Assembly (NCBI GenBank): GCA_029641185.1
Contig: JAPWGK010000018.1
Span: forward strand, 62,001 to 126,000
Direction of reading: 5' to 3'
Length of the DNA stretch: 64,000 bases
DNA from: Pseudofabraea citricarpa
Lineage: Eukaryota; Ascomycota; Leotiomycetes; Helotiales; Dermateaceae
Part shown: piece after piece, positions 57,697 through 64,000 of the stretch
How positions within the stretch are numbered: position 1 is the stretch's first letter
Layout of the letters: each line of letters begins with the position of its first letter
The notes under the pieces: generated by a model
What the model was told of the DNA's origin: nothing
Databases searched by the model: none
Seen by the model: only the letters and a program-made list of their open reading frames with translations
Program-made: the position numbers and the translations under genes

Positions 57697-60000
57697 ATGC
57701 CGAGGAATCGACCTCCTACGACGGGCTACTCCAAAATCGCCCAGGCTGAGGAATTCAGCGACGACTCCGACAATGAGGACTTTGAGCCCAATAATGCCTC
57801 CCTTCAGTCAGCATCTGCCCCTCGGTATGCCTCGATATCCCAACCTCGACCTCACGGTGCCATGTTTGCAGATGGGGCCATATCCCCTCGAATGGTGCGG
57901 CCTCAGAGACGCCACCGAAGCAACTCCTCTGGAGTCGATATCAAGGCCATCAATGCACGTTTGGAGAAATGGGCAGACGAGATAGCTTCCAAATTCAAAA
58001 TCAAGAAAGTCAAAGGGAAGACGGCAGAAGAGGAGAAGCTCGAGATACACCACTCAGTCTTTCAGGCCCCCGATGGTGTCCGGCCAGCAACGGCCGAGAC
58101 ATTGGCCTCCGACGTCGACTCTGACCGGATGACAAAGGCGGAATTTGAAGCTGTAGTTGAGAGCGTAAGGGTAGCTATTGAACAGGGCATGCACCCCAAG
58201 ATGATAACACAGGGAAGTTCTGGGAGCTATTTTGCACGAAACAGTGATGGCAAAGTGGTTGGTGTCTTTAAACCCAAGGACGAAGAACCATACGCTGCAG
58301 GAAATCCAAAATGGAACAAATGGATACATCGGAATCTCTTCCCTTGTTTCTTCGGCCGGGCATGTCTGATACCCAATCTCAGCTACGTTTCTGAAGCTGC
58401 TGCCTACACACTCGACTGTAGATTAAGGACCAATCTTGTCCCTTATACAGACATCGTTCACCTTTCCTCCAAGTCGTTTCACTACGACTTCTGGGCCCGT
58501 CGCAACTTTTACCGCAACAAAAAGGCTTTCCCTCCAAAGGTCGGAAGTTTTCAGGTTTTCCTTAAGGGGTTCAAGGATGCCAACATCTTCCTCAGAGAAA
58601 ATCCATGGCCCGACCAACTGAATGGCGGCTTCAGGCCAAGTGATGCTCCCAGGCGGAAAGGAAGAGCCTGGAGGGAAACATGTAGGCCCAGTGGTGCCAA
58701 CTCGGACGATGAAGGAGAGGATAGCCGGCCTGCTACCTCGCCTGGAGATGCTCAGAACCGACGATTCTTTTGGACAGATGCATTACAGCAGTCTTTTCGA
58801 GAAGAGCTTGAAAAACTAGTGATTTTGGACTATATCATGAGGAATACGGATAGAGGCCTGGATAATTGGATGATCAAGGTGGATTGGGAAAATCAGGACG
58901 TCTCAATCGTTTCGGAGCCACCTCAGATGAATGGAAGTCATAACGAGGAGTCAGCCCCAAGGCTAGTGTCCACTTCGGACAATATTGGATTATCTCAGAT
59001 ATCTTCACATCCCTATCGGGTTCAACAGCCCATGGATGCCACTAGCAGAGTACCATCGAGGACTGCGGGCCCGACTATGTCTATAGGGGCAATTGATAAC
59101 AGTCTGTCCTGGCCGTGGAAACACCCCGATGCCTGGCGAAGTTTCCCCTTCGGCTGGCTCTTCCTCCCAGTATCACTTATCGGGCAACCATTTTCCCAAA
59201 AAACGAGGGATCATTTTCTGCCCCTCTTGACTTCAAAGCAGTGGTGGAGCGAAACACAGTTAGAATTGAGACAGGTCTTCAGTCAGGATGCAGATTTCCA
59301 GGAACGGATGTTTGCTAGGCAAATTGCTGTGATGAAAGGACAGGCATGGAATGTCGTTGAAACGCTCAAGACAGCAGATCACGGGCCGCTGGAGTTGACT
59401 AGAAGGGCACGGGTTTGTGTATGGGACGACTTGGTGGACATCCCTATTGCTACTCCCATGCGGATGCCATCCGCTGAAATGCGCAGACGACACGAAACCC
59501 TGAGCAAAGATCTGGACGACGAAATGGACATCAGTGCGGCCAACGCGACAGCTCCGCCGCCTGATCTCCTCGGGCTTGCAAGTCCATCGGCAGAACTCCC
59601 GAACCCAAATCGGTTCGAGATGGCCAGTCCACGTGCCAGCGAAGATGCCTCTGGATTTGCCTCGCCTGAATCACCCGCTACCATCATGAATGCAGGATAC
59701 GAGCGGAATAGCAGTTCCAAGGGCCAAGTCACCTTCTCAGACAGACCGAGCCATTCACGAAATCGCATGAGTTATGAGGGGCCCTCTCGGCCACCTGCGC
59801 AGAGCCCACGCCGTGAGCATAGACGCTTCTCATTCTCGACCAGGAGTCGGGGCGCAGCAGCTATGCTATATGACGGTGACGACCTAGAAGGGGATCTTGG
59901 ATACGCCGCGGCAGAGGGGATGGAAGGAAACCAGCGGAAGGTAATTGTCGAGAGACTCGAGACGGTCAAAAGCAAAAACCCAGTGTTCACGTGGTGCTGA
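57697..60000 (+). CDS. Type II phosphatidylinositol 4-kinase (LSB6)
   Basis: A 767-residue single-exon kinase that makes PI4P on plasma and vacuolar or endosomal membranes. Residues 1-95 are acidic and Ser-rich and disordered. The kinase N-lobe has GSSGSYFARNSDGKVVGVFKP with the ATP-site lysine, then KDEEPYAAGNPKWNKW. The cysteine-containing LFPCFFGRACLIP takes the place of the palmitoylated CCPCC box. The catalytic loop is LDYIMRNTDRGLDNWMI and the metal-binding motif is IGAIDNSLSWPWKHPDAW. FPFGWLFLP and WWSETQLELRQVF complete the C-lobe. The 215-residue Ser/Pro-rich tail is typical of filamentous fungal homologues and is absent from the shorter animal enzymes. Polar inserts occur between the lobes at about 305-355 and 405-455. 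Confidence 0.97.
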   Translation: MPRNRPPTTGYSKIAQAEEFSDDSDNEDFEPNNASLQSASAPRYASISQPRPHGAMFADGAISPRMVRPQRRHRSNSSGVDIKAINARLEKWADEIASKFKIKKVKGKTAEEEKLEIHHSVFQAPDGVRPATAETLASDVDSDRMTKAEFEAVVESVRVAIEQGMHPKMITQGSSGSYFARNSDGKVVGVFKPKDEEPYAAGNPKWNKWIHRNLFPCFFGRACLIPNLSYVSEAAAYTLDCRLRTNLVPYTDIVHLSSKSFHYDFWARRNFYRNKKAFPPKVGSFQVFLKGFKDANIFLRENPWPDQLNGGFRPSDAPRRKGRAWRETCRPSGANSDDEGEDSRPATSPGDAQNRRFFWTDALQQSFREELEKLVILDYIMRNTDRGLDNWMIKVDWENQDVSIVSEPPQMNGSHNEESAPRLVSTSDNIGLSQISSHPYRVQQPMDATSRVPSRTAGPTMSIGAIDNSLSWPWKHPDAWRSFPFGWLFLPVSLIGQPFSQKTRDHFLPLLTSKQWWSETQLELRQVFSQDADFQERMFARQIAVMKGQAWNVVETLKTADHGPLELTRRARVCVWDDLVDIPIATPMRMPSAEMRRRHETLSKDLDDEMDISAANATAPPPDLLGLASPSAELPNPNRFEMASPRASEDASGFASPESPATIMNAGYERNSSSKGQVTFSDRPSHSRNRMSYEGPSRPPAQSPRREHRRFSFSTRSRGAAAMLYDGDDLEGDLGYAAAEGMEGNQRKVIVERLETVKSKNPVFTWC

Positions 60001-60842
60001 GCGATGCGAGACATTTGGGCTGGGTGGCTGTACAACACTAGTTAGTACCATATTTGACGGAACAGGCGCAAGAAACACACGGTTGTGTGGACGGAGGGAG
60101 GGGGACTGTACAGAGTAAAAATGTAACATGAGATAGAACCAGTCCAAGGACCTTCTCGAAGGAGTTGACGGAGAGAGATGGAGAAGCAGTTCAAGGCTAG
60201 ACAGTGCCTTTGGATGTGTCTGTGTGTGTGTGTATGGATGCATGTATGTGTATGTATGTGCGTACCTATCTATGTATGCATGTATGCATGTACCTATGTA
60301 CCTTATTATGTCTGTATAACTACCTATAACTTGTCCCCCTCCCCTGCCAGGCGGTACCTGCTTCAGATAAGATAGGGAGGTACGAGTACGAGGTAGTTAT
60401 GCATGGACAATACAGTAATAATGAACTGTACTATACTGTACTCTACTGTGAAATGTGCCTCGAAACCTAAACCACCCCCCCACCTGCACCGAATGGCGTA
60501 GAGTCGACAAGCCAAAGGCCCGGCGTGGGCGGGTACCCGTGATTTGTTATCACCGCCGCGAAAGTCGACATCGAGCCTTCAAAGAAAAACTTACTCACAC
60601 CTACTACCTGCTATCTGCTTACACACGCACACTCTCTACTCGCCCCCCCTCCTCCCTCCCAACGCACTCTGCTTCTCTCCGAGTACTTCACAGACAACTC
60701 CGGACTCCTACATGCGCTTTTTCTCTAGAGGCCGCCTTGCGCCGGCTACCTAACAACAAACTGCCCCACGCCCGATGACACTCGCCCGTTGACTGCATGC
60801 GTCCATAAACAAGCCCTTTGTGTTTGGAGGACCAGGGAGAAT
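60001..60842. other. Intergenic, LSB6 3' end and SNF2 promoter
   Basis: About 840 bases. A GT/ATGT microsatellite lies at 60216-60300, and a CTGTACTATACTGTA cluster near 60425-60449. From about 60590 the plus strand becomes CT-rich, as in a promoter. No gene seen. Confidence 0.5.
60216..60300. repeat. (TG)n/(ATGT)n microsatellite
   Basis: TGTG dinucleotides grade into ATGT/GTAT tetranucleotide units over about 85 bases. Confidence 0.85.
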
Positions 60843-63800
60843 ATGGCATCTTGGAATCAAGCAAATGGTAAGCCTCGGACCCGATAGCAGATCCCCAGGT
60901 TGATTCGCGTGCGCCTCTAAGCGTGCGGCCTCTGCCTCTCCTTTGCTGCTAAACTTGATGCTAACTCAGCTTTTGTCAAAGGTCAGCCATCTTCTAATGA
61001 TAGACCAAACTTCAACGGGACTGCTCTGCCCTATTCGGTCCCCAAATGGAACGCCGCTGCGCTCTTGAACCCAAGAGGGCCCCAGCAAACCGCGGCCCAG
61101 CCTAAGGACGAGCACAAGAACGATGCTTTCATGAATTACAGCGATCCTTCTCAACTCACCTTCCAGTTTGATAGCCCAGGCGGTTCTCCCATGCCGATGT
61201 TAAACCAAGTTCCGCAATCCTTCCCAGGATTTTCTAGCAATAACGGATCTAACAGCTACAGCAACACTTTCATTAATGGAAATGGAGAATTGGAACGAAG
61301 TGGAGGCATGGGCCATATGTTGGAACGTATGCATAACGTACAAGATCGAAATACGCTACCTCAGAAGCGTCGGAAACTCTGTGAAGATGAAGCCGAGGGT
61401 GCGAAAAAGGCCGAGTTTAATGGCGGCACAGGCGGCGTCCTTGGACAATACATGAAAGATAAAAAGGAAGAAGGGCGAAAAGAAGCGGTGCCAAATGGGG
61501 CAGCTGCAGTCGATCTCTCTGGCGGTATGTTCTCCATCTTGTCGGGTGAACGATTAGCTAACATATCCAAGTTGACGACCAGGATCTGATTGTTCTAGGG
61601 GACGCAGAAGACAAAGAGGTGTGTTATGGTCGTATTGAAGGCGCTGAGATCAATGCTTTCAAAGTACCAACACCAAAACCTGGCTCACAGGCAATCTCTT
61701 CTGGTTATTGGCCTCAAGTAAAAATAGTACTGAGAAGACGCGTGGGCGATAAGACCATGGTTATACACGCAGTCGATAGCACCCGCTCAGTCATTGGATG
61801 CGTGGATATTAGCACTGCAATTGGAATCTGCCCCATCTTGGATTCCAAGTTTGGAATTCGGACTTCCTGCCGGATATTAACGCGCTCCAAAAAACAAGGT
61901 GATCTGCCCCCTGGTGCAGATGTATCAACTCGCTATGGGCTTGACTTGAATTTATACGGCCCTAGGAAATATGCCCTTCAGATTGGACGTCATCTCTCCC
62001 AAAAGCAGCTCTGGCTGCGAACACCTTTATTTGTGGAAGCTGGGATAGGACTTTATAATCCCCATGCTATTCTCAAACCCCCGCAGCCTCCTAGGGCAGC
62101 AGGATCATCCGGGTATCGATCGCAGGGACCTGTCCGCACCGTCGAGGAGATTCGAAATGATATTATCGGCATGTTCGATTCTCTGGAGAGATCTGAAAAT
62201 CTGCCAGAGAGGGATCCAGATCCTAAAATAACCACTGAACTACTTCGTCATCAAAAACAAGGTCTCTATTTCATGATGAATAAAGAGAAAGAGCGCGTGT
62301 TTGGTGCCGATGAGAAGGGCAACAGTTCCCTGTGGCGTCTCAACATTGGTAACAATGGACAGCGGACTTATTATAATGTCATTACTGGACAAGAAGAGCG
62401 CCGCAGTCCGCCGCAGGTGCTCGGTGGCATCTTAGCTGACATGATGGGTCTAGGTAAAACACTCAGCATCCTATCTTTAGTTGTTAGCACACTTGATGAG
62501 TCGAAAGTATGGGCAGAGATGCAACCCTGCTTGGAAGAGGAACCGAAGGAGAAGCCTCAGTCGAAAAGTAGCAAGTCTGCCGCTTTGCCAAAGTTAGAAA
62601 AGGCTCCCTTGGCACGAAATTCAAAAACGACTTTACTCGTCTCACCACTAAGCACAATAGCAAACTGGGAGGAGCAGATCAAACAGCATGTCAAACCTGG
62701 GACGCTCAATTATTATGTTTACCATGGTGCCGGCCGTATCAAGGACATCCAAAAACTCTCTGAATTTGATCTGGTAATTACTACCTATGGGTCAGTAGCC
62801 AGTGAATTCAATTATAGGAGCAAGAATAAACCGGGAAAACAACTTCCACTTGAAGAAATCAACTGGTTCCGCATCGTCTTGGACGAAGCGCATATGATTC
62901 GTGAGCAGTCTACGCAGCAATCTAAAGCTATATGTCGATTGTCTGCCCAACGGCGGTGGGCCGTTACTGGTACTCCTGTGCAAAACCGTTTGGAGGATCT
63001 GGGCGCCCTTATGACTTTCCTTCGGATTAAGCCTTTCGACGAAAAAGGCGGATTTGCGCAATACATTATGGCGCCCTTCAAGATGTGCGATCCGGAAATT
63101 CTGCCAAAGCTTCGACTACTTGTCGATAGTATTACGCTACGCCGTCTTAAGGATAGGATTGACTTACCCAAACGCCACGATCATCTTGTTAAGCTCAATT
63201 TCAACAACGATGAACGGAAGCTCTACGAGATCTTCGCCAAGAACGCTAGCGATAGAGTCAAGGTCATTGTTGGCCAGCGAGAGAAGAGTCTCGGGGGGAA
63301 GTCTTATGTTCACATTTTACAGTCTATTCTGCGGCTACGCCTTATCTGTGCTCACGGCAAGGACTTGTTAAATGAGGACGACCTCAAAGTGATGAATGGC
63401 CTGAGCAAAGACTCTGCAATTGATATCGATGACGAAGACGATGATGGACCGAGTTTAACCGCACGACAAGCATATGATATGTATAATCTCATGAAAGAGA
63501 CCAATGCGGACCTGTGTCTGACATGTAATCGAAAAATCGGTCCAAGTGATGTGGTAGATGCGGATGGTGAACCCAAGGACGAGATAATTGGCCACATGAC
63601 ACCTTGCTACCACATTCTTTGCAACGGCTGTATCGACAGGTATAGGTCAACTCTAGAAGAGGCTGCACAGGGGAGCTCGAGTCTCGAGTGTCCAATCTGC
63701 AAACAACATATTAGGCTTTCCTATTTCGTTTTGCGCCAGGGCGGTATGGAGGACGAGGAAGGTACACCGGATAACCAGGGGCATGCGAAACATGGAAAAC

Positions 63801-64000
63801 AGCTTGGATGCTATAGTGGACCTCACACCAAAACAAAAGCTCTTATTCATGATCTTCTTGCATCAAAACAAGAGTCGGAATTTGCGCCATTTGAACCACC
63901 TGTCAAAAGTGTGGTTTTTTCGGGTTGGACTGCGCACCTTGATCTGATCCAGGTAGCCCTGGAGCAGAACAGCCTCACCTACACTCGGTTGGATGGGAAG
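60843..64000 (+). CDS. RAD5/HLTF-like SNF2 ATPase with RING finger (partial)
   Basis: The right edge cuts this gene; 994 residues are visible with no stop. Exons are 60843-60867, 60970-61524 and 61599 to the edge. Residues 1-190 are polar and disordered with the nuclear signal-like PQKRRKL. A conserved region precedes the helicase (YGRIEGAEINAF, WPQVKIVLRRRV, DSKFGIRTSCRIL). The SNF2 N-lobe has the Walker A ILADMMGLGKT, then LLVSPLSTIANWEEQI, DEAH box VLDEAHMIRE, TGTPVQNRLEDL and SITLRRLKD. A C3HC4 RING follows: LCLTCNRKIG, HMTPCYHILCNGC, LECPICKQHI. The C-lobe begins VVFSGWTAHLDLI and is cut off after LDGK. RING inside SNF2 is the Rad5/HLTF/SHPRH/Rad16 layout, used in DNA-damage tolerance and chromatin-linked ubiquitylation; no clear HIRAN motif is visible. 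Confidence 0.95.

Overview
The window is chromosomal DNA from a filamentous ascomycete. The evidence is the gene structure: short spliceosomal introns of about 45-190 bp with CTAAC/CTAAT-like branch sites, single genes on both strands without operons, and fungal families (Zn2Cys6 regulator with a fungal_trans_2-type body, LaeA-like and UMTA-like methyltransferases, DHA1 MFS transporter). Gene content and style fit Leotiomycetes/Sordariomycetes best, but I cannot name a species. I rebuilt 21 protein genes; for the spliced genes I chose donors and acceptors so that the frame closes exactly.

Left part, 0.8-11.3 kb, looks accessory: an MFS transporter (+), a zinc alcohol dehydrogenase (+), a LaeA-like SAM methyltransferase (+), an HSL-type alpha/beta hydrolase (-) and a secreted GH89 alpha-N-acetylglucosaminidase (-). 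Together they resemble a small catabolic or secondary-metabolite-type neighbourhood without a core synthase.

From 12 to 33.5 kb the genes are housekeeping: MTHFR (-), gamma-tubulin complex GCP2 (-), proteasome alpha-5 (+), a Zn2Cys6 regulator (-), RRP8 rRNA methyltransferase (+), DDI1 (-), a PAA1/AANAT-like acetyltransferase (+) and NOG1 (+). A repeat-rich, gene-poor stretch follows (33.5-39.2 kb) with one isolated UMTA-type methyltransferase split into nine exons.

The right part is housekeeping again: a TMEM184/OST-alpha membrane protein (-), the giant bridge-like lipid transfer protein CSF1 (+, 3274 aa), elongation factor 2 (+), a small RS-rich orphan (-), AIM41 (+), the type II PI 4-kinase LSB6 (+), and a RAD5/HLTF-like SNF2-RING ATPase (+) that runs off the right edge.

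Points that stand out: four GC-AG introns among about 62 reconstructed introns; a DDI1 start codon split by an intron; very small exons (8, 8, 13 and 18 nt); two stop-free in-frame introns; and two short recurring intergenic signals (the TACCTAGGTA palindrome and CTGTA/TACAG tracts). I found no rRNA gene, convincing tRNA, CRISPR array or intact transposon.
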